DNA of 52,010 nucleotides from Candidatus Scybalocola faecigallinarum (GTDB lineage Bacteria; Bacillota; Clostridia; Lachnospirales; Lachnospiraceae), in the NCBI GenBank assembly GCA_018711005.1, contig DVIT01000052.1, positions 1-52,010 of the forward strand. Direction: 5' to 3'. Positions 18,324 to 29,627 of this stretch are shown here, piece after piece (position 1 is the first letter of the stretch; each line of letters starts with the position of its first letter). The position numbers were made by a program, and so were the translations under genes. The notes beneath the pieces were generated by a model. It ran no database searches and had not been told where the DNA came from. It saw only the letters and a list, made by a program, of their open reading frames with translations.

Positions 18324-19448
18324 ATGAGCAAAGCATTTGGAATTGTAAATTTTTCCGGAAATCATATCTGGGTTAAGGGGCTGCAGCCGTACCGCCCGAT
18401 CGGCGCATTCTCTTTTATGGGAAGATACCGCATTATCGACTTCCCTATCTCAAACATGAGCAACAGTGATATTGACCATATTCAGGTATATATACGCCGT
18501 AAACCCCGCTCTCTCACAGAGCATCTGGGAACCGGCCGCCATTACAACATTAACTCCAAAAGAGGTAAACTGCGCATCCTTTATGCCGAGGACGGTCTGG
18601 ATAATGAAAACATCTACAATACTGATATCGGCGCTTTCCGTGAAAATATGGAGGTCATCGAAAAAGAGCCTTATCCTTATGTAGTCATTGCTCCCAGCTA
18701 TATGGTCTATGCAGCAGACTTTAACGCACTGCTTCAGACGCATATTTCTTCAGAAGCAGATATTACCCTCCTGTACCACTCTGTGGACAATGCAAATGAT
18801 GCTTATTTAAACTGCAATACTATCAACTTAAACCGTCAGAAAGGTGTTATTTCCATTGAGCCTAACCGCGGAACTGCCAAAAACAGAAATATTTTCATGG
18901 ATACATATATTATGAAAAAGGAACTGTTCATGGATCTGGTAGAAAAGGCTCATAAGACATCCTCCATGTATACGCTGGCAGATATTGTTAATGCTGTATG
19001 CAGCACAGAGGATTATGACGTACGTGGCGTTTCTCACAGAGGATATTTCGCTGCCATTACTGATTTTAAGAGCTATTACGATGCCAATATCGATCTTATT
19101 GACTTTAAGATGGCCCGCAGCCTCTTTGATCCGGAATGGCCTATTTATACCCGCACCAACGATTCCTGCCCCACTCAGTATTTTGAAACAGCAGATGTAA
19201 AGAATTCTGTTGTATCCAATGGCTGCAATATGGAAGGCTATGTAGAAAATTCCGTTGTGGGCCGCGGATGTATCATCCAGAAGGGCGCTGTTGTTAAAAA
19301 CAGTGTGCTCCTGCCGGGAACACTCATCGGTGAGAATGTTCATATTGAAAACTTTGTTGTCGATAAAGGCGCAAAGATCATTCATGCCAACGAGCTTATT
19401 GCAGAACCCGAAAACCCCGGCTATGTAAAACGCCAGGATACACTGTAA
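18324..19448 (+). CDS. glgD: Glucose-1-phosphate adenylyltransferase regulatory subunit
   Basis: A 374-residue paralogue of GlgC. It keeps 'GRYRIIDFPISNMSNS' but has lost the GGxGxRL nucleotide-binding loop at its N-terminus ('GIVNFSGNHIWVKGLQP' instead) and the sugar-binding FEEKP block. It is therefore the non-catalytic partner that, in Bacillus and clostridia, forms a hetero-oligomer with GlgC and modulates it. The C-terminus keeps hexapeptide repeats. It is the second gene of the glgCD transcript, followed by a strong terminator. Confidence 0.93.
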   Translation: MSKAFGIVNFSGNHIWVKGLQPYRPIGAFSFMGRYRIIDFPISNMSNSDIDHIQVYIRRKPRSLTEHLGTGRHYNINSKRGKLRILYAEDGLDNENIYNTDIGAFRENMEVIEKEPYPYVVIAPSYMVYAADFNALLQTHISSEADITLLYHSVDNANDAYLNCNTINLNRQKGVISIEPNRGTAKNRNIFMDTYIMKKELFMDLVEKAHKTSSMYTLADIVNAVCSTEDYDVRGVSHRGYFAAITDFKSYYDANIDLIDFKMARSLFDPEWPIYTRTNDSCPTQYFETADVKNSVVSNGCNMEGYVENSVVGRGCIIQKGAVVKNSVLLPGTLIGENVHIENFVVDKGAKIIHANELIAEPENPGYVKRQDTL

Positions 19449-19458
19449 TCCTGTAAAT

Positions 19459-19504
19459 AAAAAACTCCTGTCTGAAAGGATTGTCCTTCAGACAGGAGTT
19501 TTTT
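19459..19504. terminator. Strong bidirectional terminator between glgD and malQ
   Basis: Perfect 18-base arms 19459-19476 and 19487-19504, loop of 10 bases, with AAAAAA and TTTTTT at the ends. It can stop glgCD from the left and the long maltodextrin operon from the right. Confidence 0.92.
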
Positions 19505-19528
19505 ATATGCACACATTAACGGGCATAC

Positions 19529-20983
19529 TCAGCGGTATTTTGCAATAAGCCGTCTAAGTACAGGCAGCTGTCTTTGTGCTTCTTTAAAGTCCGGCATATG
19601 CCATTCCCAATTCGGGGAGCCTACGGTTCCAGGGGTGTTTATATGCCCGTCTTTTCCAAGGCCCAGCACATCCGGCATAGAGATCACCGCAATATCCGGC
19701 GTACTCTTTAATACATAAGCCATAAGCCGATGGGCTGTGCTGCCCTCTTTGATGCCTTTGCTTTTAAGGAACCGGCGAACCTTTCTTTGGGCAGCCCTGC
19801 TTTGCTTATGGTACCACTCCATTACTGTATCATTATCATGGGTGCCTGTGTAAATGATCATATTTTCATTTTCCGGCTCAATATCTGAGACATATTTTCC
19901 GGATGCATCCAGGGAAAAGACAAGGATCTTCATGCCCTTTAAGTGATAATGGTTTTTCAGGGTATGCACCTGGGGCCGCAGCATTCCCAGATCCTCTGCC
20001 ACCAGATGAACGTCCGGGATCTCGCGGATAATGGTGTCCAGCACCTCATAGCCGGGGGCCTCGATCCACTCCCCTTCCACAGCGGTAGGACACTGGGCCG
20101 GGATCTTCCAGAAAGTATCAAAGGCGCGGAAATGGTCAATACGGATAATATCAAACATTTGCTGATTATAGCCGATGCGGTTGGTCCAGAATTTGTACCC
20201 TTCCGCCTTTAAGTGATCCCAGTCATAAATGGGATTGCCCCAGCGCTGTCCTGTGGCGCTGAAATAATCCGGCGGCACTCCGGCGATAAATACAGGGAAT
20301 CCGTTTTCATCCAGCAAAAAGCTGTCCCGGTCGGCCCATACATCCAGGGAATCAATGCCTACATAAAAGGGAATATCTCCCATGATCCGGATCCCTTTGT
20401 CATTGGCATAGGTTTTCAGTGATTTCCACTGGATATAAAACATATACTGCAAAAACATATGGTAGCGGACTTCTTTTTCTATGTCTCCATCCAGGGGCGT
20501 CCGGTGGATGGGCCAGTTTTTGTCCGCCTCCGGCCATTCGTTCCAGCACCGGTTGTCATTTTTAGCCTTAAGGGCTCTGAAAACACCGTACAAATACACC
20601 CAGGGCTGCTGAATAAAGTCCAAATAGTCTTTATCCTCCCGGAAATTTTCAAAAGCCTCCCGCAAATAAGGCTCCCGAAACGCCCGTACCTGTTCATAAT
20701 CCACCTTTTGGGCATGTTCCATAAAGGACGGCGGCAGCTCTTTGATCAGTCCCAGCTCATAAAAACGTTCAAGACTTAAATACAAATCGTCTCCGGCAAA
20801 TGAGGAATAGGGCTGATAGGGTGAATTTCCATAGCCTACAGGGTTTAAAGGCAGGATCTGCCAAATGTCCACATGGCTTTTAACAAGCAGATCCACCCAT
20901 GTATAAGCGGCTTTTCCCAGATCCCCGGCGCCTGTGGCCGAGGACAGGGAAAATACCGGCATTAAAATACCTGTTTCTCTCAT
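19529..20983 (-). CDS. malQ: 4-alpha-glucanotransferase (amylomaltase, GH77)
   Basis: A 484-residue enzyme that transfers alpha-1,4-glucan segments and releases glucose, reshaping short maltodextrins for phosphorylase. I start at ATG 20983 (MRETGILMPVFSLSS), with AAAGGAG 8 bases upstream. GH77 residues are visible: the nucleophile Asp in 'IRIDHFRAFDTFWKIP', the acid/base Glu in 'VAEDLGML' and the third Asp in 'TGTHDNDTVMEWY'. There is no signal peptide, so it is cytoplasmic. It is the last gene of the seven-gene operon, 28 bases after glgP. Confidence 0.95.
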   Translation of the reverse strand: MRETGILMPVFSLSSATGAGDLGKAAYTWVDLLVKSHVDIWQILPLNPVGYGNSPYQPYSSFAGDDLYLSLERFYELGLIKELPPSFMEHAQKVDYEQVRAFREPYLREAFENFREDKDYLDFIQQPWVYLYGVFRALKAKNDNRCWNEWPEADKNWPIHRTPLDGDIEKEVRYHMFLQYMFYIQWKSLKTYANDKGIRIMGDIPFYVGIDSLDVWADRDSFLLDENGFPVFIAGVPPDYFSATGQRWGNPIYDWDHLKAEGYKFWTNRIGYNQQMFDIIRIDHFRAFDTFWKIPAQCPTAVEGEWIEAPGYEVLDTIIREIPDVHLVAEDLGMLRPQVHTLKNHYHLKGMKILVFSLDASGKYVSDIEPENENMIIYTGTHDNDTVMEWYHKQSRAAQRKVRRFLKSKGIKEGSTAHRLMAYVLKSTPDIAVISMPDVLGLGKDGHINTPGTVGSPNWEWHMPDFKEAQRQLPVLRRLIAKYR

Positions 20984-21011
20984 GGGCTTGCTCCTTTCCG
21001 GCACCTGCGTC

Positions 21012-23276
21012 TTAGCTTAAGTGCCAAATATCGTTATTATATTCTTCAATGGTCCGGTCTGAGGAGAAATATCCGGCCTTGGCAATATTGACCAGGGATT
21101 TTCTTGCCCATGCCTTTTCATCTTCATAATCCTCCAGCATCTGTTCCTTGGTACGGATATAATCTTTAACATCCAGCAGTGCCATAAACCAGTCCTTATT
21201 TACGATCTCACGGTACAGGCGAACAAGGCATACAGGATCGCCGGTAAGGATCAGCTCTTTGCCGATAATAAAGTCTACCAGCTCCCGGATCATATCGTCC
21301 TGATCATAAATATCCTTTGCACAGTATGCTCCTGTATTATAAAGGTCAATGACTTTTTCAGAAGATTCTCCGAAAATATAAATATTGTCGTCGCCTACAA
21401 GGGAATGGATCTCTACATTGGCTCCGTCCTCCGTGCCTAAGGTTACAGCGCCGTTAAGCATAAACTTCATATTGCCGGTTCCGGAAGCTTCCTTGGAGGC
21501 CAGGGAGATCTGCTCGGAAATATCGCAGGCCGGGATCAATTTTTCCGCTTTGGTTACATTATAATTTTCCACCATAACGATCTTTAACCACGGGCTTACC
21601 TGAGGATCGTTGTTAATGAGCTGCTCAAGACACAGAATCAAATGGATAATATCCTTGGCCGTTGTGTAGGCGGGCGCCGCCTTTGCGCCAAAGATCATGG
21701 TCAGGGGACGCTTAGGCAGGTGTCTGGCTTTGATCTGTTTATATTTGTAAATGGCATACAATGCGTTCATCTGCTGGCGTTTGTATTCATGGAGACGCTT
21801 GATCTGTATATCAAAGACAGAATTTTCGTCAATATCAATGTTTTGGGTAGAATGTAAATAATGCTTCAGTTGGATCTTTGCATTTTTCTTAATCTCCCTC
21901 AGGGTAGAAAGTACCTTTTCATCATCAATATAATCTAACAGTTTCTCCAGTTTGGACGCGTCCTTTTTATAATCACTGCCGATCAGAGATTCTATATACT
22001 GAGCCAGCGGATAGTTGCAGTGGGTCAGCCACCGGCGGAATGTAATGCCGTTCGTCTTGTTGTTGAACTTTTCCGGATAGATTTTGTAAAACGGTCTTAA
22101 CTCTGATTCTTCTAAAATCTTTGTATGGAGGGCAGCAACGCCGTTGACTGCATAGCCATAGTGAATATCCATATGGGCCATGTGTACCCGGTTTTCCCGG
22201 TCAATAATATAAACCCGGCTGTCGCTGTACTTTTCCCGTACCCGTGCATCCAGATCCCGGATAATGGGAAGCAAATGGGGAACGGTCTTTTCCAGGTAAT
22301 CCATAGGCCATTTTTCCAAAGCCTCGGCCAGGATCGTATGGTTAGTATAAGCGCATGTGCGGGTAACGGTTTCCACAGCCGTATCCATATCCAGGCCTTC
22401 CTGTGTCAGCAGGCGGATCAGCTCAGGAATGACCATGGACGGATGAGTGTCATTGATCTGTACAGCAGCATATTCATCCAGCTTTGCCAGATCTGTGCAG
22501 CCTCTTTCCTTAGCCTCGGCCAGAATCAGCTGTGCGCCGTTGCTCACCATAAAATACTGCTGGTAAATGCGCAGGATCCGTCCGGCCTCATCGCTGTCAT
22601 CCGGATAAAGGAATAATGTAAGATTTTTAGGCACATCGGTTTTGTCAAAATTAATTCCATCACAAATAATACTTTCGTCAATCGTATCAATATCAAAAAG
22701 ATGGAGCTTGTTACATCCCTTTTCATATCCGGGCACATCAATATCATACATAACCGAAGTAAGGGTAAAATCCTTAAAAGGTACCTGGAAGCTGGTTTTT
22801 GTCCGTGTCAGCCAGCTTTCCGGTGTGATCCATGGATTTTTTTCTTCCTTTTGCTTGTTGTCTGCAAAGGTCTGCTTAAAAAGACCCTCGTGATAGTTCA
22901 GGCCAACGCCGTCGCCGCACAGCCCCAGATTGGCAATGGAATCTAAAAAGCAGGCTGCCAGACGGCCAAGTCCGCCGTTTCCAAGAGACGGCTCCGGCTC
23001 CACTTCCTCGATTTCCGTCAGGCTTTTCCCGTTAGCCTCAAGAACCTGGCGCACTTCATCAAACAGCCCCAGATTGATCAGGTTATTGGATAAAAGCTTT
23101 CCAATGAGAAATTCTGCTGAAATATAATACAATTTCCGCTTGCCTTCATTAGGACGGATCCCTTTCATCTTCTCCTTGGTCATCCACAAAAGCGCTGCGT
23201 AAATTTCTTCATTGGATGCTTCCTGGATGGTTTTATGATAATGCTCTGATAAAAACTGCTGTAATAATTTTTCCAT
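21012..23276 (-). CDS. glgP: Glycogen/maltodextrin phosphorylase (GT35)
   Basis: A 754-residue enzyme releasing glucose-1-phosphate from alpha-1,4-glucans. The pyridoxal-phosphate lysine lies in '[20 protein letters not shown]', and '[21 protein letters not shown]' and '[14 protein letters not shown]' are GT35 blocks. It is shorter than the 800-840 residues of the E. coli and mammalian enzymes. The loss is mainly at the N-terminus, as usual for this clostridial subfamily, and all catalytic blocks are present. AAGGAG before ATG 23276 overlaps the end of the debranching enzyme gene, which stops 2 bases earlier. GlgP and the debranching enzyme act in alternation on branched glycogen. Confidence 0.95.
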   Translation of the reverse strand: MEKLLQQFLSEHYHKTIQEASNEEIYAALLWMTKEKMKGIRPNEGKRKLYYISAEFLIGKLLSNNLINLGLFDEVRQVLEANGKSLTEIEEVEPEPSLGNGGLGRLAACFLDSIANLGLCGDGVGLNYHEGLFKQTFADNKQKEEKNPWITPESWLTRTKTSFQVPFKDFTLTSVMYDIDVPGYEKGCNKLHLFDIDTIDESIICDGINFDKTDVPKNLTLFLYPDDSDEAGRILRIYQQYFMVSNGAQLILAEAKERGCTDLAKLDEYAAVQINDTHPSMVIPELIRLLTQEGLDMDTAVETVTRTCAYTNHTILAEALEKWPMDYLEKTVPHLLPIIRDLDARVREKYSDSRVYIIDRENRVHMAHMDIHYGYAVNGVAALHTKILEESELRPFYKIYPEKFNNKTNGITFRRWLTHCNYPLAQYIESLIGSDYKKDASKLEKLLDYIDDEKVLSTLREIKKNAKIQLKHYLHSTQNIDIDENSVFDIQIKRLHEYKRQQMNALYAIYKYKQIKARHLPKRPLTMIFGAKAAPAYTTAKDIIHLILCLEQLINNDPQVSPWLKIVMVENYNVTKAEKLIPACDISEQISLASKEASGTGNMKFMLNGAVTLGTEDGANVEIHSLVGDDNIYIFGESSEKVIDLYNTGAYCAKDIYDQDDMIRELVDFIIGKELILTGDPVCLVRLYREIVNKDWFMALLDVKDYIRTKEQMLEDYEDEKAWARKSLVNIAKAGYFSSDRTIEEYNNDIWHLS

Positions 23277-23278
23277 GA

Positions 23279-25342
23279 CTATACTCCTTTTTCTTTTTCA
23301 AGTTTTTCATAAACCCTGAGAATCTCACCCACGCTCCATGCCTGGGCAAAGCATCCCCTGGAGGCTGTAGGAACGGCGCCGTCATAAATTTCCGGCAGCT
23401 GGCCGATGCACCCTTCTCTTAATGCACTTTCAACAGATCCTAACTGGCCAAGTACCTTTTGCCTGGCCTCACGGCTGTAATCATGGACCTTTAAATAGGC
23501 CAGATAATAAGCTCCTAAAGGAAATACCCATACCGTTCCCTGATGGTATGCCATATCCCTCTTAAAGGTTTCACCGCCGTACTCCCCATGAAAATCCGGA
23601 TCATCCATAGCCAGTGTACGAAGGCCGCAGGGGGTGTACAGCTTTTCAAAGACGGTTTCTACAATACGTTTCTCCTTTTCCCGGTCAAGCATTGTAAACG
23701 GCATGGAAACTGCCCAAATCTGATTGCACCGGATCTGGTCATCTGCCCGGCAGGGAACAGCGGATATAACATCCTTCAGGCACCCGGCGTCCTCCCGCCA
23801 AAAGGCTGCCGTAAAGGCTTCCTTTACCCTTTGGGCAAGCGCGCCGTAAGGAGCGCCGTCTTTTCCTGCGTCTTTGGACAAATTTTCCATGATCTTAAGG
23901 GCATTATACCAGTAGGCATTGATCTCTACCGGCTTGCCGTGGCGGGGCGTAGGAAGCACCTCGCCTACCCGCACATCCATCCATGTGACCTGATCCAGTC
24001 CCTGTCCGGCGCTGATAAGTCCGTCCTTATCCATATGGATGCCAAAATGAGTGCCTTTCTTATACCCTTCTATAATACGCTCCATCACGGGAAACATTTC
24101 CCGGACAAATGCCATATCCTTGGTTTTCAGGGTATATAAGTAGACACAATTAATAAACAAAAGTGCTGCATCTACAGTATTATACATGGGCTTATTGCCG
24201 CCTTCCGGAAAAAGGTTAGGCATAAGGCCGTCTTTTTCATGGGCTGCAAACGTATACAAAATGGATTTTGCCGTATCATACTGCCCTGTCGCCAGACATA
24301 CGCCCGGAAGGGCAATCATTGTATCCCGGCCCCAGTCCTCAAAAAACGGATATCCGGCCAGGATGGTCTTTCCCTTTGTGGACGCCCGGCAACTTACAAA
24401 CTGCCATGCGCTTTTTGCCAGAGTATCTGCCACAGGACTGGTAAAACCGGCAGTTTCAGAAAGGACTCTGCGGTCTGTCTTTGTCTGTTCAATGATCTTG
24501 GCCGCATCGTTTTTCCAGACGCTCCCGGTACGGTCTTTTTCCATAGAATAAACGATCTTAAGAGCTGCACAGGCTCCCGCCGGAACGTACAGAACGCTTT
24601 TAAGCACCGCCCGGGCGGTTCCTGACGGACGGCGGCCGTCACAGTCATCATAGCTGTAATAGCAAGTCTCCCAAACATCCACCGGCGCTGTCTTTACCTC
24701 TGCCCCGGTTTCCCCGCGGCTGCCGCTTTTTTGTTCCATGGAAACGTGCCAGGACATTTCCAGCCCATTAGCCTCAATCTGCCAAAGCTGATGTGAGCTT
24801 TCACTGTTTTCTCCAATAGCGCAATTTTCTTCTGAACCTGTATGCACTTTAAAAACCGTGTCTTTATCCAGGTCATGGCCTTTAGGGGTGAATTGTAAAA
24901 ATGGTGTGATTTCCAGTGTACATCCGTTTTTACTCCGGTTATCGACAGTATACTGTACAGCTGCTGTATTTTCCTCCTGGAGCATTCCCATTTCTTTAAC
25001 GATTTCCACCCCGTCAGTATCAAACTGCCACAGCGGCGTATCCTCAAAAACAAAGGCGGATAAATATTTATATCCGTTTTCATCGGGCGCATTGTCAAAT
25101 TCCTGGGTGGACAGTACCCGCTCCTGCCCGTTGATATAAAGGACTTCTTTTAAACGGTGGATCATATTGCAGCGGCAGTTTGGGGCATTTGTACAGGCCA
25201 TAAAAACGGAATGGTCGTTGCGGGCCGCTCCGCCGGCCATGGTCAGGGAGGTAAAGCCTCCCAGGCCGTTGGTCATTAAAAAGCAGTTTTCCTCACTTCT
25301 TGCAAGGCTTCTGAAATCAGGTTTTCCATAAATCCATTTCAT
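23279..25342 (-). CDS. Glycogen debranching enzyme (amylo-alpha-1,6-glucosidase family)
   Basis: A 687-residue enzyme. The N-terminal domain starts [13 protein letters not shown] and contains '[14 protein letters not shown]'. The C-terminal (alpha/alpha)6 catalytic domain begins near residue 320 with '[19 protein letters not shown]' and has '[21 protein letters not shown]' in two blocks and '[14 protein letters not shown]'. It hydrolyses alpha-1,6 branch stubs left by phosphorylase. I prefer ATG 25342 for its match to the family start. The ATG at 25375, which overlaps the pulA stop in ATGA fashion and has AGGA close by, is a fair alternative and would add 11 residues. No signal peptide is seen. 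Confidence 0.93.
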   Translation of the reverse strand: MKWIYGKPDFRSLARSEENCFLMTNGLGGFTSLTMAGGAARNDHSVFMACTNAPNCRCNMIHRLKEVLYINGQERVLSTQEFDNAPDENGYKYLSAFVFEDTPLWQFDTDGVEIVKEMGMLQEENTAAVQYTVDNRSKNGCTLEITPFLQFTPKGHDLDKDTVFKVHTGSEENCAIGENSESSHQLWQIEANGLEMSWHVSMEQKSGSRGETGAEVKTAPVDVWETCYYSYDDCDGRRPSGTARAVLKSVLYVPAGACAALKIVYSMEKDRTGSVWKNDAAKIIEQTKTDRRVLSETAGFTSPVADTLAKSAWQFVSCRASTKGKTILAGYPFFEDWGRDTMIALPGVCLATGQYDTAKSILYTFAAHEKDGLMPNLFPEGGNKPMYNTVDAALLFINCVYLYTLKTKDMAFVREMFPVMERIIEGYKKGTHFGIHMDKDGLISAGQGLDQVTWMDVRVGEVLPTPRHGKPVEINAYWYNALKIMENLSKDAGKDGAPYGALAQRVKEAFTAAFWREDAGCLKDVISAVPCRADDQIRCNQIWAVSMPFTMLDREKEKRIVETVFEKLYTPCGLRTLAMDDPDFHGEYGGETFKRDMAYHQGTVWVFPLGAYYLAYLKVHDYSREARQKVLGQLGSVESALREGCIGQLPEIYDGAVPTASRGCFAQAWSVGEILRVYEKLEKEKGV

Positions 25343-25371
25343 GTTGCTGTCATTCCTTCCGGCACCCCGGA

Positions 25372-27345
25372 TCATTTTCCTGTCATTCCCAGGATCACAA
25401 AGCTTTGGGGTGCTGCTGTTATACTTTTCGTTTCAACAGTTTCATGGTTTTTCCACAAAAAGGTGTTCTGGCTGTCTGCCAGCATTTCCCAGTGCCCTTG
25501 GGGCAGTGTAAAAGTTCTGGACTTTTTGCCGCTGTTGTATACAACAAAGAGCAAATCCCATGGGGACGGTTCTGTCTGGCTGTCATCCAAAGGCCGGTTG
25601 TCCAGAATGTAACCCGCAGCCATGGGGCGGGTAAAACCTTCCTTAAATCTGAGCCAGGCGCGGCTGCTTTTATCCTGAAGCCCCGGCAGCTGCTTGCGCA
25701 GGGCGATCAGTCCCCGGTAAAAATCTACCAGGTCTTTATTTTCCCATGCCATTGTCCAATCCAGGCGGTTGATCTGTATGGGAGCATTATAGCTGTTTTC
25801 AAGGCCGTCCTTTGTACGGCCAAATTCCTCCCCGGAAAGCATAAACAAAGATCCCTGGCAGGTCATATATATGCCGGCTGCCAGACGGTAGGCCATTTCC
25901 AGGGACAGTCCGCTGCTCACATCTGTGGTCAGGGAAAGTTTATCCCACAGCGTCCAGTTATCATGGGCAGATACATAAGAGATTATCTGGGACGGCGCTT
26001 TTACAGGCACCTGGGTATGGCACCATGCCCGGGCACACTTTAAAATATCTTCCTCAAGTCCTGCCTTCCCATTTACAAATCCCGGTTCATTTCCTTCAAA
26101 AACATGTCCCTTGATGGTGTCCCGGGTATCATCGCAAAACATTCCCACATTAGGATCAAGGCTTTTGGCATTTTTCTTCAGGGCCGGGATACTGCCCTTT
26201 TCCATGGGTGTGGCTGTGGCTGACCACGGTTCCCCAAACACAAGCTTTTCACCAGGGCCAAACATTTCGTCCAGTGCCTGGCGGATCCGGTTCATCAGAT
26301 CCGTATCCAAAAGCCCCATCAAGTCAAAGCGGAACCCGTCAATATGGTACTCCCTGGCCCAGTAAAGTACAGATTCCAGGATGTACCTGCTGCACATGGA
26401 CCGTTCGCTGGCAATATCATTGCCGCAGGCCGAGCCGTTGGCCGCCGCCCCGTTGCTGTGGCTGCGGTAATAATACCATGGCGCCGTCTTTTGAAGGGGA
26501 GAATCCAGAGAATAGGTATGGTTATACACCACATCCATAATGACCCGAAACCCGTTTTTATGAAGGGATTGGACCATTTCCTTAAACTCCCGGATACGCA
26601 CGCTGCCATCAGAAGCATCCGTCGCATAGGAGCCCTCCGGGACATTATAATTTTGAGGATCATACCCCCAGTTAAACTGATCATCCCCGCCGGTCTCATC
26701 TACAGTGGCATAGTCAAAGGCCGGCATAATCTGAATATGGGTCACCCCAAGGTCTTTTAAATAATCCAGCCCTGTGGCATGAATGCCGTCATTGTTTAAC
26801 GTGGTATGCTCACAGGTAAAGGCTTTATACTTTCCCCGGTATTCCTCCGGAAAGCCTCCCGCCGGATCCCAGGAAAATTCTTTAACATGCAGCTCGTAAA
26901 TAATATTTTCCGGCGGACGGATGGGCGCTTCATCCTGCGTCCATCCGTCCGGATCGGTCTTTGACAGCTCCACTACCATGCTTTTTTCACCATTAATCCC
27001 GCAGGCTCTGGCATAGGGATCTCCCGTGATCACACGGTCCTGATCCATAAAAAGCTCATATTGATAGTAAACGCCGTGAAGATTCTGCCGTGTATGATAT
27101 TTCCACGTACCACACACGCCTTGCTCCATGGAAAGCCGACGGTAAGGCACTGCATCAGCTCCGGTCTTATAAAGAAGCAGCCATACCTGCTCCGCCAAAG
27201 GGCTCCAGACCTTAAAGCTTGTGCCGTCCCAGGTGCATAAAGCACCCAGGTCGGACTTATCATAGGTATATTTTTCTTCAAACTCCCGGCTGGAATACAA
27301 AGACTTTAAGTCTTTCACCGCAGCCGTATCTAATACATTCATCAT
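25372..27345 (-). CDS. pulA: Type I pullulanase (GH13, CBM48)
   Basis: A 657-residue intracellular alpha-1,6-glucan hydrolase. A CBM48-type domain lies near residues 30-125. The type I pullulanase motif YNWGYDP appears as 'FNWGYDPQNYNVPEG'. The GH13 regions are visible: 'DVVYNHTY', 'GFRFDLMGL' (nucleophile Asp), 'VFGEPW' (acid/base Glu) and 'YVSAHDNWTLWDKL'. No signal peptide, so it cuts imported or stored glucans. The start is one of two adjacent ATGs (27345 or 27342), 7-10 bases after the malG-like permease stop. The ribosome site is weak. Confidence 0.95.
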   Translation of the reverse strand: MMNVLDTAAVKDLKSLYSSREFEEKYTYDKSDLGALCTWDGTSFKVWSPLAEQVWLLLYKTGADAVPYRRLSMEQGVCGTWKYHTRQNLHGVYYQYELFMDQDRVITGDPYARACGINGEKSMVVELSKTDPDGWTQDEAPIRPPENIIYELHVKEFSWDPAGGFPEEYRGKYKAFTCEHTTLNNDGIHATGLDYLKDLGVTHIQIMPAFDYATVDETGGDDQFNWGYDPQNYNVPEGSYATDASDGSVRIREFKEMVQSLHKNGFRVIMDVVYNHTYSLDSPLQKTAPWYYYRSHSNGAAANGSACGNDIASERSMCSRYILESVLYWAREYHIDGFRFDLMGLLDTDLMNRIRQALDEMFGPGEKLVFGEPWSATATPMEKGSIPALKKNAKSLDPNVGMFCDDTRDTIKGHVFEGNEPGFVNGKAGLEEDILKCARAWCHTQVPVKAPSQIISYVSAHDNWTLWDKLSLTTDVSSGLSLEMAYRLAAGIYMTCQGSLFMLSGEEFGRTKDGLENSYNAPIQINRLDWTMAWENKDLVDFYRGLIALRKQLPGLQDKSSRAWLRFKEGFTRPMAAGYILDNRPLDDSQTEPSPWDLLFVVYNSGKKSRTFTLPQGHWEMLADSQNTFLWKNHETVETKSITAAPQSFVILGMTGK

Positions 27346-27352
27346 CGCTGCC

Positions 27353-28228
27353 TCAGCCTTTCACAGCGCCGGAAACACCGTTCACATAGTATTTCTGCAT
27401 GCAAAGGAACAGGATGGCAATAGGAATGGAAATCAGTACCGCGCCGGCAGCAAAGCTTGTGTACCAGCTGTCAATATATTCTTTCTCAAGCATCCTCCAA
27501 AGGCCAATAGCAACTGTATACTGGTCAGAGTTGGCGCGGCAGATTACTCTTGCGAAAATGAAGTCCAGCCACGGAGCCATAAAAGATGTAAGCACAGTGT
27601 AAATAATAATGGGCTTGCTTAAAGGCAGTGTGATCTTGGAAAAGATCTGCCAATGGGTGCAGCCGTCAATAAGAGCCGCTTCATCGACAGCCTTTGGAAT
27701 GGTGTCGAAAAAGCCTTTGGCGATCTGGAAGCCTAAGCCTGCGCTTCCTGCATAGCACAAGATCAGCGCCAGACGGATCAGATTGCCTTCTGTAAGACCT
27801 ACAGCCTTTAAAATAAAGTATACGGCGATCATGGACATAAAGCCGGGGAACAGGCCCAGGATCATAGCCATGTTCATATAGGGCTTGCGCAGCTTAAAGC
27901 GCAGCCTGGACAGGCAGTAGGATGTTGCCAGTACAAAAAATGATGCTAAGATACAGGAACAGATGGCAATAAATAAGGTATTCATAAACATCTGCGGGAA
28001 GTTCAGCACTGATGTATCTGTAAATAATTTAATATAGTTATCTAATGTAAATTCCTTAGGGAAGAAGGTGGACACATAGGAACCTTTTTCCGCACGGAAG
28101 CTTGTCAGGATGACCCACAAAATAGGGAATACCCAGATAACAGCCAGGATAGCTAAAACCACATGGACGATGGTATTATTAAGCAGACGTTTTCTCCTGG
28201 CAGACGCATATTTCTTTGAAGCAGCCAT
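27353..28228 (-). CDS. malG: Maltodextrin ABC transporter permease, MalG type
   Basis: A 291-residue inner-membrane permease starting at ATG 28228 (MAASKKYASARRKR) with AGGAGG 8 bases upstream. It has six predicted membrane helices and the EAA loop 'KAVDEAALIDGCTHWQIFSK' that contacts the ATPase subunit. The operon lacks that ATPase; a shared MsmX/MalK-like protein encoded elsewhere is likely. It begins 1 base after malF ends, so they are translationally coupled. The substrate is inferred from the operon enzymes. Confidence 0.92.
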   Translation of the reverse strand: MAASKKYASARRKRLLNNTIVHVVLAILAVIWVFPILWVILTSFRAEKGSYVSTFFPKEFTLDNYIKLFTDTSVLNFPQMFMNTLFIAICSCILASFFVLATSYCLSRLRFKLRKPYMNMAMILGLFPGFMSMIAVYFILKAVGLTEGNLIRLALILCYAGSAGLGFQIAKGFFDTIPKAVDEAALIDGCTHWQIFSKITLPLSKPIIIYTVLTSFMAPWLDFIFARVICRANSDQYTVAIGLWRMLEKEYIDSWYTSFAAGAVLISIPIAILFLCMQKYYVNGVSGAVKG

Positions 28229-28229
28229 T

Positions 28230-29610
28230 TTAGAATCCTCCTTCTTCCTTATAAGATTTACTGCGGTGGTAAACAAGCAGTGATCCCACAGCCAGAATAA
28301 TAAATGTTAAAATACCGATAACCGCACCGATATTGTAATATTGTTTATCCACTGTCAGTTTATACAGCCAGGTGACTAAAAGGTCCGTGCTTCCTGCGGT
28401 AGACGACAGGTTGGTTACCGGATCGCCGCCGGACAGCAGGTAAATTACGTTAAAGTTATTTACATTTCCCGTAAAGGTTGTGATCAGGTACGGTGTTGTT
28501 ACATAAAGCATATAAGGAAGGGTGATCTTAAAGAAGATCTGCACCGGATTGGCTCCGTCCACTCTGGCGGCCTCATAAATCTCCTCAGGGATATTTTGGA
28601 GTACACCGGTCAGCTGAAGGAGGGTATACGGCACACCGACCCAAATATTAACAATAATAACAGTAACTCTCGCCCATGTTGGATCTGTAAAAAACGGAAG
28701 GCTGGCATCCTGGGCAATGATCCCCAGATTTCTTAAAAGCACATTAACCGCGCCGTCCGGCTGAAGCATGGTACGCATGATCAGAAGGGATACGAACATT
28801 GGCACTGCACAGGATAATACAAAACAGAATCTCCAAAACGCTTTTCCCTTTGTCTCCTTGCGGTTGATCATAATGGCCAGGATCATTCCGAAAAAGTAGT
28901 TTGTAAAGGTTGCAAAAAACGCCCAAACGATAGTCCAGATCAATACAGACCAGAATGTACTTCCTAAAATACTGTTAGAATCAAACAACGCTTTAAAGTT
29001 ATCCAGGCCCACCCAGTCAAACAGCATCAAATGCTCGTCGATCTTGCTGTAGTTTGTAAATGCCATACAAATCATAAAGATCAGGGGCAGGATGGTGAGG
29101 GCTGTAATGAATACCATGGAAGGTGTCATTAAAAGCTTGTGGAGATTTTCATGGAGCAGAGATTTTAAATCTTCAAGAAAGCTGTTGACATGCAGTCCGT
29201 CCCGGTGACGGCACTCTGCTTTGTAGGCACTTTTCAATGCCCCTCTCCAAACCATAACCATAAGTACAGTAATCATGATCGTGGCAATACCATACAGAAG
29301 GATTAAAATAGACTGATCGCCTTTCGCATACATATACACCTGATTGACTTCATCCCAGACCTCCTGCTGCTCTACACTGCCAAGGGATGGCAGCATAGCG
29401 ATGCAGCCTACACCGATCATAACCATAAATACAATATAAAACACTTCAATAGCCAGATACAAAAGACCTTTGATCCTTTGTCCATGGACCATATTTCCGA
29501 ATCCCATAAGAACCATGGACAGTTTTGTTTCAATCCCCCCCCTGCTTAATAGCATTCATACAGGTATAGGGTGTTTCAAACTCACTGTCTAACTTTTTAA
29601 ATCTTTTCAT
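28230..29610 (-). CDS. malF: Maltodextrin ABC transporter permease, MalF type, with an N-terminal frameshift
   Basis: About 440 residues from 29555 downwards are an intact permease with eight or so membrane helices and the EAA loop 'EEIYEAARVDGANPVQIFFK'. The true N-terminus appears to be ATG 29610 (MKRFKKLDSEFETPYTCMNA), which has GAGGTGAG upstream and matches relatives. This frame meets a stop after a G8 tract (plus C8 at 29535-29542). With seven Gs it would run straight into GGIETKLSMVLMGFG. An internal ATG at 29555 can be read in frame but has no ribosome site. So this is a sequencing error, a real mutation or a phase-variable switch. Confidence 0.85.
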
Positions 29611-29627
29611 ACTCTCTCACCTCTGTT

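Noticed and set aside
18324-19448. glgD as a second catalytic glgC
   Set aside because: The nucleotide-binding GGxGxRL loop and the FEEKP block are missing, so it fits the regulatory subunit.
21012-23276. Glycogen phosphorylase seemed truncated (754 residues against about 815)
   Set aside because: All catalytic and pyridoxal-phosphate blocks are present and the start has a strong ribosome site; the shorter form is usual for this clostridial subfamily.
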